NCBI RefSeq assembly: GCF_040833965.1
Contig: NZ_CP162142.1
Location: 3,516,001 to 3,580,000 of the forward strand
Length of the DNA stretch: 64,000 bases
From: Leptospira sp. WS39.C2
Lineage (GTDB): Bacteria; Spirochaetota; Leptospiria; Leptospirales; Leptospiraceae
Direction: 5' to 3'
Both the position numbers and the translations under genes were made by a program. This document shows positions 9,153-17,070 of the stretch, in pieces. A model generated the notes under the pieces. It did not search any database. It saw only the letters and a list, made by a program, of their open reading frames with translations, and had not been told where the DNA came from. Within the stretch, counting starts at the first letter, position 1; every line of letters begins with the position of its first letter.

Positions 9153-11030
9153 ATGGCACTTGAAGAAAATACTTTGGAAGATCGTTTGATCAAAATTTCC
9201 ACCAGAGAAAGTAACAAAAATCTCATGGTCAGTCCGGACAAAATTTACATTTTTCCGGTTCCGAAAACCACCTTCCAATTTTTGGAAAATATATGGCAAT
9301 CCTTCACCAATAAAATGGTATCACTCGTCGATTTTAACGATGATCCCATTTTTAATTTCTCCATTTTTGAAGTCATTGACCAAGACGAGATGAAAATTGT
9401 GGCCACTGCCACACACTTTAAACTGAAGGAAATCGCAGAACGTCGAAAAATCCCAGGCATTGAAGAATACATCAAAAAATCAAGACCCATCCATTTGGGA
9501 GACCCACGCAACGAATCGGCTCGTTTGATTCGAAAAGCCATCATTGATTTTAATAAAGGTCTACGGCCAGAAGTTACGTTTGTGAATCTCAAAGAAGAAG
9601 AGATCCATCCTGAAAAAAAAGTCCTGCTTTCTGAAACGATGAATCATGCGATTGGCATTCCACTTTTTGTGAACGAAAATCCCATTGGTATTTTATGGGG
9701 CATCACCAAAGACCCTATCCCCGATGACCAAATCAGGCAACTTACCTTACAACTTTATTCCCTCTTTGATGTAATTGAGTTTGTAGTTGCTAAGGAGATG
9801 GAATCTGGAAACGACCACTACATCGCTCAAAAGAATATTGAAAAGGCAGATACAGTTTCTAATTCTCGAAATTTGTTTTATACAACCACCAAAGACCAAA
9901 AAGAACCTGTTACTTCTATTATCTTCAAATCTCACCAGTATAACATTGAATATAGAATGGATGCTTCCTTCATTATTCCAACAACTGATGGTTATGCGGT
10001 ATCACTCAAAAGTTTTATCCCTGAAAAACTAAACAATACTGGAAAAAACTTACTCCTAATCCCTGGATTTTTTTGTAGACGATCCGTAATGGACAAACTG
10101 GCAAAAGAGTTGGCTTTGAAGTATGGATACCGTGTTTTCCTTATGGATATGAGGGGAAGGTCCAGACAAACCATGCCAAAACATGGAAAAAAAGAAGGAT
10201 GGACCGTTGATAATTACATCCAAGATGATTTCCCCGAAGTTTTGCGTTGGATTCGTTGGCATTATCCAAGTGAAAGGACAGTGGTAGTAGGACATAGTAT
10301 GGGAGGAATGATCCCAAGATTTTATGTATCCTCTTATGAGAAAATTAAAGAACAAAAAGAAGAATTCAATTTACCTCAACCAGAAGAATACATTGCGGGG
10401 ATTGTTTCGATTACTTCTCCAAACTACATCAGCCTAAAATCTAATTTTATTGGTTTGGATACCTTAAAACGAGGGTTTAGTTTATTACCACACAAAATGA
10501 TCTCTGATATGATTTTGAGTATGGCAAGTTTTTCCATGCAAGCCACAATCCAAACCATAGATTTGAAAAAATTCTTTAAGTTGATTTTAAACCTTCATTC
10601 CAGTTTACGAAGTTTTAGTTATAATATTGGAACAAAAGTGTTAACCATCAAAGATTTTGTTGGGTATAAGGAAATCACTCCACCTGAATGGTATTTTCTC
10701 ATGGAAGATGTGTTTTGCGAAGAATCTGTTTCCGTGATCATGCAATTTTTCCAAAGTCAAATTTCCAATGAACAAAGTTTTTGGTCAAATGATGGAAGGA
10801 TCAATTATACAGAGAATTTTCTAAATAACTTCACAATGCCAATTTACAGTGTAGTTGGAACGGTCGATAAAATTGTTCCTGAAGAAAGTTTAACGGAATT
10901 AAAAGACCTCAAATCAGAAAATAAGGTGACCACATATTATGAACAAGGCCACCTTGGAATCATTTTCCATGGAGAGACAGTTAGAAAAATCTGTAAAGGT
11001 ATGGATGAATGGATCCAAGGTTTGAAGTAA
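9153..11030 (+). CDS. Alpha/beta hydrolase with N-terminal GAF-like region
   Basis: A 625-residue cytoplasmic protein. The first ~230 residues resemble a GAF-like sensory fold (inference; 'ETMNHAIGIPLFVNENPIGILWG' is typical of GAF strands). The C-terminal half (about 290-625) is an alpha/beta hydrolase with an oxyanion segment LLIPGFFC, the nucleophile elbow GHSMGG (Ser), an Asp in VVGTVDKIVP and the terminal His in EQGHLGIIFH. The substrate is unknown but is likely a lipid or ester. A ribosome site (AAAGGA) precedes the ATG. No partner gene is evident; the gene runs towards a convergent SRPBCC gene. Confidence 0.82.
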   Translation: MALEENTLEDRLIKISTRESNKNLMVSPDKIYIFPVPKTTFQFLENIWQSFTNKMVSLVDFNDDPIFNFSIFEVIDQDEMKIVATATHFKLKEIAERRKIPGIEEYIKKSRPIHLGDPRNESARLIRKAIIDFNKGLRPEVTFVNLKEEEIHPEKKVLLSETMNHAIGIPLFVNENPIGILWGITKDPIPDDQIRQLTLQLYSLFDVIEFVVAKEMESGNDHYIAQKNIEKADTVSNSRNLFYTTTKDQKEPVTSIIFKSHQYNIEYRMDASFIIPTTDGYAVSLKSFIPEKLNNTGKNLLLIPGFFCRRSVMDKLAKELALKYGYRVFLMDMRGRSRQTMPKHGKKEGWTVDNYIQDDFPEVLRWIRWHYPSERTVVVGHSMGGMIPRFYVSSYEKIKEQKEEFNLPQPEEYIAGIVSITSPNYISLKSNFIGLDTLKRGFSLLPHKMISDMILSMASFSMQATIQTIDLKKFFKLILNLHSSLRSFSYNIGTKVLTIKDFVGYKEITPPEWYFLMEDVFCEESVSVIMQFFQSQISNEQSFWSNDGRINYTENFLNNFTMPIYSVVGTVDKIVPEESLTELKDLKSENKVTTYYEQGHLGIIFHGETVRKICKGMDEWIQGLK

Positions 11031-11042
11031 AATAATTTTCCC

Positions 11043-11564
11043 CTAACGTCCGCTAAACCGGTTGCGAATGAGTTCCATTTCTTTTTGTAAAGTGGCATCG
11101 CGGCCGGCAAGAAAATAGGCACCTCTAACAGGAATACTTGTAATTTCAGAATCTTCGATAATGGTCACTACTGTTCCGGGGATTTTTGGTTGTAAAGTGT
11201 AAGTCCAAGAACCACGCATTTTAAAGCTAGCATCCGTAAGTTCAATTTTCCACTTGCGATTGGGGATAGATTCTTTTAGTTCAAAGATCATAAACCCACC
11301 CATATCTGGTGTTTCCAACCATTTGGTTGGAGTGCCATCTGCCCTTGACTCTAAAATTTTAATCGCTATCACTTCCTTTCTACGATTTGGAAGGTCACCT
11401 ATATCTGTAATGTAGTTCCAAATGTCTTCTGGTTCTGCCTTTAGCCACTCACTCGTTTCTTTATGGAATTTCGGTTCCTGGAAATAACCAACAGCAAGGA
11501 ACAAAACAACAAGCCCGATCAGTAAAAAACTCGTACCAAAAGCAAAAAGAAGAATCCGTTTCAT
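11043..11564 (-). CDS. SRPBCC (polyketide cyclase-like) protein with N-terminal membrane anchor
   Basis: A 173-residue protein with one hydrophobic N-terminal helix (about 5-25), which may be an uncleaved anchor. An SRPBCC/START-like lipid-binding fold follows: 'SEWLKAEPEDIWNYITDIGDLPNR' is the typical first helix, and strands with 'MRGSWTYTLQP' and 'GTVVTIIEDSE' come later. Such proteins bind hydrophobic ligands; no enzyme activity can be assigned. Confidence 0.78.
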   Translation of the reverse strand: MKRILLFAFGTSFLLIGLVVLFLAVGYFQEPKFHKETSEWLKAEPEDIWNYITDIGDLPNRRKEVIAIKILESRADGTPTKWLETPDMGGFMIFELKESIPNRKWKIELTDASFKMRGSWTYTLQPKIPGTVVTIIEDSEITSIPVRGAYFLAGRDATLQKEMELIRNRFSGR

Positions 11565-11615
11565 GACTTTTTTTCTTGCTATGTGGTTATCTAATCAATC
11601 ATAATCTTTACCACA

Positions 11616-12089
11616 ATGAATGCAAATGAAGAGTTGATCCAAAAGTTTTACACTGCCTTCCAAAATAAAGACGGGCAAACCATGGTTTCCCTTTACCATC
11701 CAGAGATTCAATTTGAAGACCCCGCATTTGGAAAACTGAAAGGAAAAGAAGTAGGTGCCATGTGGCTTATGTTACTCGAAAGAAGTCAGAATTTAACGAT
11801 TCGATTTTCGAATATCAAAGCAAATGAAACTGGTGGTTCTGCAAATTGGGAAGCTGATTATAGTTTTAGTAAAACAGGAAGGCTTGTACAAAACAAAATA
11901 CATGCAAAGTTTACCATTCAAGACGGTAAAATCATCCAACACAAAGATCATTTTTCTATGTGGAAATGGCTCGGTATGGCAATGGGACCTATTGGTTATT
12001 TACTTGGTTGGTGGCCTGCCCTTGGAAACAAAGTGAAAAAAGAAGCAGTGACCGGATTACAACTGTATATGAAAAGAAAACGTATGTAG
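11616..12089 (+). CDS. SnoaL/NTF2-like family protein
   Basis: A 157-residue protein with the cone-shaped NTF2-like fold signature: 'ELIQKFYTAFQNKDGQTMVSLYHPEIQFEDPAF' at the N-terminus, then 'GRLVQNKIHAKFTIQDGKIIQHKDHFSMW'. This is the ketosteroid isomerase/SnoaL pattern. It is probably a small-molecule-binding or isomerase-like protein; catalytic identity is not inferable. It is divergent from the SRPBCC gene (52 bp apart), so the two lipid-binding-type proteins may share a control region. Confidence 0.8.
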   Translation: MNANEELIQKFYTAFQNKDGQTMVSLYHPEIQFEDPAFGKLKGKEVGAMWLMLLERSQNLTIRFSNIKANETGGSANWEADYSFSKTGRLVQNKIHAKFTIQDGKIIQHKDHFSMWKWLGMAMGPIGYLLGWWPALGNKVKKEAVTGLQLYMKRKRM

Positions 12090-12140
12090 TTTTGATTTAA
12101 AAAATTTCACAAAAAAAGAACTAGAGAAAATGGAAAGGAA

Positions 12141-12164
12141 GCCAAATCCAATTAAGGATTTGGC
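12141..12164 (-). terminator. Hairpin at the 3' end of the rhodanese gene
   Basis: Perfect 9-bp stem (GCCAAATCC with GGATTTGGC) and 6-nt loop overlapping the last codons of the minus-strand rhodanese gene. On the minus strand it is followed by a T-rich run (TTCCTTTCC). It probably terminates the hisI-like/rhodanese transcript. Confidence 0.5.
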
Positions 12165-12508
12165 ATATTCGACAAACCACCCGCATTGATTACTTGTTTG
12201 TATCCAATGGATTCTAAAAACGATTTGGCGCTGCCACTCCTACCACCAGAAGCACAATAAACAATAATGGTTTGGTTTTTGTCACCAAACTCATCTACTC
12301 GTTTGGAAACTTCGTCCACAGGAATGTTTTTTGCATTTGGATAATGGCCAGAATTAAATTCGGCTACAGTTCGTACGTCAACCACAAGTGCACCTGAATC
12401 AATTTTTCCTTTGAGTTGTGATTGGTCCATACCAGTCATTTTTCTCAATTGGTACATGATGAATATAACAGCGATGATTACAATTGCGATTAAGATCATT
12501 CGATTCAA
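12152..12508 (-). CDS. Membrane-anchored single-domain rhodanese
   Basis: A 118-residue protein with one N-terminal transmembrane helix (about 3-20) and one rhodanese domain. The active-site loop is CASGGRS, with Cys as sulphur acceptor and a small loop of six residues as in sulphurtransferases. 'DVRTVAEFNSGHYPNAKNIP' is the classic rhodanese opening. It lies 2 bp downstream of the HisI-like gene and probably shares its mRNA. Likely role: sulphur transfer at the membrane. Confidence 0.88.
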   Translation of the reverse strand: MNRMILIAIVIIAVIFIMYQLRKMTGMDQSQLKGKIDSGALVVDVRTVAEFNSGHYPNAKNIPVDEVSKRVDEFGDKNQTIIVYCASGGRSGSAKSFLESIGYKQVINAGGLSNMPNP

Positions 12509-12510
12509 AA

Positions 12511-13113
12511 CTACTCTCCCACTTTATTAGAATAGACGAATGAAACTGATTCATCCTGACGTAGTTCTCGAAAAAAACAAGAGTAATAACCAGTGTGGCA
12601 AGCCGCACCCAGTTGTTCAGTCACATACTGCACAAAAAAAGGATTTGAATGAAGGTAAATTTGTTTGAGGTTTTGTAAGTGGCCTGATTCTTCTCCCTTA
12701 ACCCATTTTCCATTCCGTGACCGACTAAAGTAAGTCCCAAAACCAGATTCAATTGCATTCAGCAAACTTTCTTTTTTTCCCCATGCCAACATCAAATCCT
12801 TTCCAGTAAGATCTTGGGCTAAAAAAGGAGAGAGAGATGGCATTGTTTGTAATAGGGAATCCAATTCAGACTGATTGACTAATAATTCTCCATTTTCCCA
12901 TAACAACCGCTTTGCGAATAAATTAATTTCTGATGAAATTTCTAAAAAACAATCTTCATCGCAGTCAACGTATAACTTACTTTTGGTATAATCAAAACTT
13001 TGGATATAATTTTCAGTCTGTTTAGAATTCAAAATGCGAAGTGATATATCTTGGGATAAAAACTCTGGTTTGGAAAGGAAAACTATATCTTTCCCATTGG
13101 GAATTTGGATCAT
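12511..13113 (-). CDS. HisI-like (phosphoribosyl-AMP cyclohydrolase-related) protein lacking the Asp metal motif
   Basis: A 200-residue protein. The C-terminal half (about 100-200) matches HisI: 'LMLAWGKKESLLNAIESG', 'YFSRSRNGKWVKGEESGH' and 'GAACHTGYYSCFFR', which keeps the two zinc cysteines near the end. The DxDxD magnesium site of true HisI is absent; the place is occupied by YLHSNPFFV. The first 95 residues are an extra domain I do not recognise. It could be an inactive or repurposed HisI paralogue rather than the histidine-pathway enzyme. It overlaps the adenylate cyclase stop region by four bases and is followed by the rhodanese gene, so the three genes form an operon with no histidine genes around. 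Confidence 0.75.
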   Translation of the reverse strand: MIQIPNGKDIVFLSKPEFLSQDISLRILNSKQTENYIQSFDYTKSKLYVDCDEDCFLEISSEINLFAKRLLWENGELLVNQSELDSLLQTMPSLSPFLAQDLTGKDLMLAWGKKESLLNAIESGFGTYFSRSRNGKWVKGEESGHLQNLKQIYLHSNPFFVQYVTEQLGAACHTGYYSCFFRELRQDESVSFVYSNKVGE

Positions 13114-14408
13114 ATTGGCACCTCAATTGCCAAAATTTCCGTGGTTTTTGTTTTCCCACGTAAAGACAACGTTCCCATTGTTTTGATTTTCAAATTCTGT
13201 CTATATTCCAAAGATACATTCTCAAATAATTCTCTAGATATTAAAAAATTTCGTTTTAATTCTTTGCCAAGTGCTTCGAGGCGACTTGCTGCATTGACTG
13301 TATCACCAATCACAGTATACTCTAGACGTTTTTCCACTCCAACATTTCCAACAATGACTGGACCATAATGGATCCCAATTCGAATGGAAATTGGTTTTTC
13401 CCCTTTGGACTCTCTATTTTTATTCCAATCACCTAGTGCTCGTAACATGGATATTCCAGCTTTGACAGAATTTGTAGCATCTTCTTTCGAAGTGGTTGGA
13501 GTTCCAAATGTTACCATCATCCCATCACCTATAAATTTATCGAGAGTACCTTGATTTTGGAAAACAATATCCAACATAAAACTATGGTATTCCGATAGAA
13601 GAGACATGGTTTTTTCTGGCCCTAATGTTTCAGAAATCTGTGTAAAATTAGCGATGTCGCAAAACAATACCGCTACTGTAGATTCCTTTCCCCCTGGTTT
13701 GAAAAAATCTTCCCCTGCGTGATCTAGTTCTTCCACAACATTGGGAGAAAAATAACGTGTGAGTTGGGTCATTTTGACTTCGTTGGTCACGGCAGAAAGA
13801 ACCGTTCGCCTAACACGGTAAGTAAGGTAAGCTAAAAAGAAACCAAGAACTCCAATGATTCCCATCGAAGTAATATAATTATTTACATGAGCAGCCGGAC
13901 CAAGGACAGCTTCTTTAAAATTTTCTGTTGTTACAAATCTAGGGTCTTGTTGGGCATACACCAAAATCCCAGCTTGGCTAATCACTACACCTAACGCATA
14001 TAACATTGGGTACATCGGTTGAATGCTAAAAGCGTTGATTACAAGAGTACCTGCAATGATAAAATGAACATAGGTTTTGATGAGATAGGTTCTTGGAACT
14101 TGGGATTCACCACCAACCGCATTGTACCAAATAAAAGGAAGGATTGTGATGATCACAAGGTCTATCACCACACAAAAAAGTCCCACGAACGATACATACT
14201 TTCCTTTTTTTAAATATTTAGAAAGGATATACAAAACAATTGTTAAGGCAATTGCAATTGTACTGATTGTAAATAATTCATACAGCGTTTGTGCAACTAA
14301 AAATGTAATGATTGTCAAAAGACTAAAGATAATCATTTTTCCATAGAGACTAAATTTAATCCCTTGGATTTCCTTTTCCCTTAGTATTTGTTCTGACTTT
14401 GTTGCCAT
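13110..14408 (-). CDS. Membrane class III adenylate cyclase
   Basis: A 432-residue protein with about six membrane helices in the first ~225 residues and a C-terminal cyclase domain (about 240-432). Both metal aspartates are visible (VAVLFCDIANFT and KFIGDGMMVTFG), as is the transition-state pair in 'IGDTVNAASRLEALG'. The Lys before the second Asp favours ATP over GTP as substrate. Leptospira carry many such cyclases with varied sensory ends. It is the first gene of a short operon with the HisI-like and rhodanese genes and lies 4 bp from metG upstream, so it may also be read through from metG. Confidence 0.88.
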   Translation of the reverse strand: MATKSEQILREKEIQGIKFSLYGKMIIFSLLTIITFLVAQTLYELFTISTIAIALTIVLYILSKYLKKGKYVSFVGLFCVVIDLVIITILPFIWYNAVGGESQVPRTYLIKTYVHFIIAGTLVINAFSIQPMYPMLYALGVVISQAGILVYAQQDPRFVTTENFKEAVLGPAAHVNNYITSMGIIGVLGFFLAYLTYRVRRTVLSAVTNEVKMTQLTRYFSPNVVEELDHAGEDFFKPGGKESTVAVLFCDIANFTQISETLGPEKTMSLLSEYHSFMLDIVFQNQGTLDKFIGDGMMVTFGTPTTSKEDATNSVKAGISMLRALGDWNKNRESKGEKPISIRIGIHYGPVIVGNVGVEKRLEYTVIGDTVNAASRLEALGKELKRNFLISRELFENVSLEYRQNLKIKTMGTLSLRGKTKTTEILAIEVPI

Positions 14409-14412
14409 TACT

Positions 14413-16458
14413 TTATTTTAAAAGGTCACCAGGATTTGCATCACGGTCAGGAACAAACAAAGATAAAGTTTTTTCCTTTCCTGAGGCAAGTAACATCGCT
14501 TCCGATAAACCAAATTTCATTTGGCGTGGTTTTAAATTGGCAACGACTACTACCTTTTTACCAACTAACTCTTCGGCAGTGTAACTTGCTTTGATTCCTG
14601 CAAATACGTTTTTGATCCCTTTTTCTCCTAAATCAACTTTTACGAACAAAAGTTTGTCGGCTCCTTCCACTGGGTTTGCTTCTTTGATGAGGCCCACTCG
14701 GAGTTCCACTTTGGACAATTCATCAATTGTGATGAAGCCATCTTCAGAAACCGTGCCTACTTTTGGTTCGTTTGTATTGGACTTTGTTGGTTCCTGTTTG
14801 GTTGGACTTGGATTTGCTTTTTCGAAGGCTTCTTTTGTTTCTGAGATCATAAGTGAAATATTTTTTTCCTCAACTCGTTTGGATAACATTTGGTAGGGAC
14901 CAAGTGTTTTGTTTTCAATGGTTTCCGACAGATTTAAAAAACTCAAATTTGGAACTTGGAATAACTCGGCAATTGATTGCGTAATTTTTGGAGTGACCGG
15001 GGCTAGATAAGTAAAAAGGATTTTAGCACAATTGAGAGAAGTTGTGACAACCTCTCTTGCTTTTTCCACATCTGTTTTGATTAAAACCCAAGGAGCATAA
15101 TCATTTACGTATTTATTGACTTTGTCGCCGAGGCCAGTGATTTCACGCATCACCTTAGAATAGTTACGTGACTCATACGCCTCCCGAATTTCAGTTTCTT
15201 TACCAAGAAGTTCCGTAACTATAGATTTTCCTTCTGAAGACAAGGTTCCAAGTTTACGATCCATTTTGTCTAAGATCGATGTGGACACACGAGATACTAA
15301 ATTGACTAAATTACCAATTAAATCGGAATTCACACGCGAAACAAAATCATCAAACGAAATATCGACATCTTCCATCCCAGATCCTAGTCGGCATGCCATG
15401 TAAAAACGGAAATGTTCGATATCCAAGTGTTTGGCAAAGGTGGAAGCATTGATAAAGGTTCCACGAGACTTGGACATCTTCTCACCATTCACTGTTAGAA
15501 ATCCGTGAACATTCAATTGGCTAGGTGCTTTGTATCCAGAACCCATGAGCATGGCAGGCCAAAAGAGTCCATGGAAATACAAAATGTCTTTTCCAATGAA
15601 GTGGACAATTTCCCCTTTTCCTTCTTTCCAAAACTCATTGAATTTTTTTTCATCTTTTAGGTGGTTTAAAGAAGATGCCATATAACCGATAGGTGCATCT
15701 AACCATACATAGAAGTATTTGTTTTCTTCTTCTGGGATTGCAAAACCAAAGTAAGGACCATCTCGGCTGATGTCCCATTCTTGCAAACCAGAGGTAAACC
15801 ATTCTTGTAATTTCTTTTGGGCTCCTTCATTCAATCGGTTCCCTTCTTCCATCCAAGTTTTGAGTTGGTTTTGAAAATCTTGCAATTTAAAAAACAAATG
15901 TTTGGATTCTTTCAGGACAGGGGTGGTTCCACAAATCGAACAATAGGAATCTTTTAAGTCTTTAGGTGAGTAACTTGACCCACATACTTCACAAGAATCT
16001 CCATATTGGTCTTTTGCTCCACACTTCGGACAAGTCCCCTTAATGAAACGGTCAGGTAAAAACATTTTGTCATGTTCGCAATACGACTGTTCAATGTTCC
16101 GAGCAACAATATGGCCATTTTTTTTGAGGGTTAGGTAAATTGATTCTGAGAACTTTCGGTTTTCTTCTGAATTCGTAGTATAATAATTATCATACTCAAC
16201 ACCAAAGGAAGTGAGGTCTTTGTAATGTTCCTTTTGCACTTCTTCAATCATGGATTCGGGAGTTTTGCCTGCTTTTTTGGCAGCGATCATGATGGGTGTT
16301 CCGTGTGTATCATCTGCACAGAAAAAATAACACTCGTTCCCTATTAACTTTTGGAACCGAACCCAAATGTCGGTTTGGACAGCTTCCAAAATATGACCTA
16401 AGTGGATGGAGCCATTGGCATAAGGCAAAGCACTTGTAACTAAAATGTGTTTCGACAT
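14413..16458 (-). CDS. metG: Methionyl-tRNA synthetase
   Basis: A 681-residue class I tRNA synthetase that charges methionine to tRNA-Met. It shows the HIGH-type motif HLGH near residue 20, the KMSKS motif (KMSKSRGTF, about 330) and the zinc knuckles CPKCG and CEVCG plus CSICG in the connective domain. The C-terminus (about 575-681) is an EMAP/Trbp111-type OB-fold that binds tRNA and makes the dimer. The length matches long bacterial MetG forms. The start ATG at 16458 gives the canonical opening (MSKHILVTSALPYANGSIHLGH). Confidence 0.97.
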   Translation of the reverse strand: MSKHILVTSALPYANGSIHLGHILEAVQTDIWVRFQKLIGNECYFFCADDTHGTPIMIAAKKAGKTPESMIEEVQKEHYKDLTSFGVEYDNYYTTNSEENRKFSESIYLTLKKNGHIVARNIEQSYCEHDKMFLPDRFIKGTCPKCGAKDQYGDSCEVCGSSYSPKDLKDSYCSICGTTPVLKESKHLFFKLQDFQNQLKTWMEEGNRLNEGAQKKLQEWFTSGLQEWDISRDGPYFGFAIPEEENKYFYVWLDAPIGYMASSLNHLKDEKKFNEFWKEGKGEIVHFIGKDILYFHGLFWPAMLMGSGYKAPSQLNVHGFLTVNGEKMSKSRGTFINASTFAKHLDIEHFRFYMACRLGSGMEDVDISFDDFVSRVNSDLIGNLVNLVSRVSTSILDKMDRKLGTLSSEGKSIVTELLGKETEIREAYESRNYSKVMREITGLGDKVNKYVNDYAPWVLIKTDVEKAREVVTTSLNCAKILFTYLAPVTPKITQSIAELFQVPNLSFLNLSETIENKTLGPYQMLSKRVEEKNISLMISETKEAFEKANPSPTKQEPTKSNTNEPKVGTVSEDGFITIDELSKVELRVGLIKEANPVEGADKLLFVKVDLGEKGIKNVFAGIKASYTAEELVGKKVVVVANLKPRQMKFGLSEAMLLASGKEKTLSLFVPDRDANPGDLLK

Positions 16459-16578
16459 AGATTAGTTCCAGTTTCCTAATGGGATTTTCCAATTCAGCCT
16501 ATTTTTGAGAAAAATCAAGAAAAGAGAAAAAAAATGAAGTTGAAGGAAGTGAGATAACTCATAAACTTCCTGTTTGTT

Positions 16579-17070
16579 ATGGCTAAGAAAATCGTTCAAA
16601 ATTTGAAACAAGTCAAAGGCAATAAAAAGAGTCACCCTGAAACCATCCACAAGACTCTCGACATCGAAACTGACCTACACATTGAATATGCAAAAGTACT
16701 TTTGAGTTTGTGGTCCTATGCTTGTAATGCGGATGGCCAGTTCAAAAAAAAGGAAGGGGAAATTGTAGGGGAACTGGTCAATGTTCTCTTTGAACCAGAT
16801 TGTTTGCTAAGTGGTTTCCAAGCTCAGAAAAAACAAGTTTTAGAGATTCTTTCTAAAACCTTCGAAAATCCCCTACCGATGAAAACCATAACTAAAGTTG
16901 TGGCCGACAATGATGAGTATGCATTGAATTTTTTTGAAGATGCAGTTTGTATCGTTGCGTCTGACGGATCTCTCAACAAAGCGGAAATTCAATTTTTAGA
17001 TGACTTATCAAAAGAATTTAAAATTAGTCCCATGGACAAAGTGCGAGTTGAAAAAAAATACCTCGCATAA
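16579..17070 (+). CDS. TerB-like helical protein
   Basis: A 163-residue cytoplasmic protein with the paired acidic loops typical of TerB-like folds: 'SYACNADGQFKKKEGEIVGELV' in the first half and 'CIVASDGSLNKAEIQFLDDLS' in the second. TerB-type proteins often sit beside membrane or secreted stress proteins. The 3' end overlaps the likely start of the following large exported protein by about 20 bases, so the two are coupled. Confidence 0.7.
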   Translation: MAKKIVQNLKQVKGNKKSHPETIHKTLDIETDLHIEYAKVLLSLWSYACNADGQFKKKEGEIVGELVNVLFEPDCLLSGFQAQKKQVLEILSKTFENPLPMKTITKVVADNDEYALNFFEDAVCIVASDGSLNKAEIQFLDDLSKEFKISPMDKVRVEKKYLA

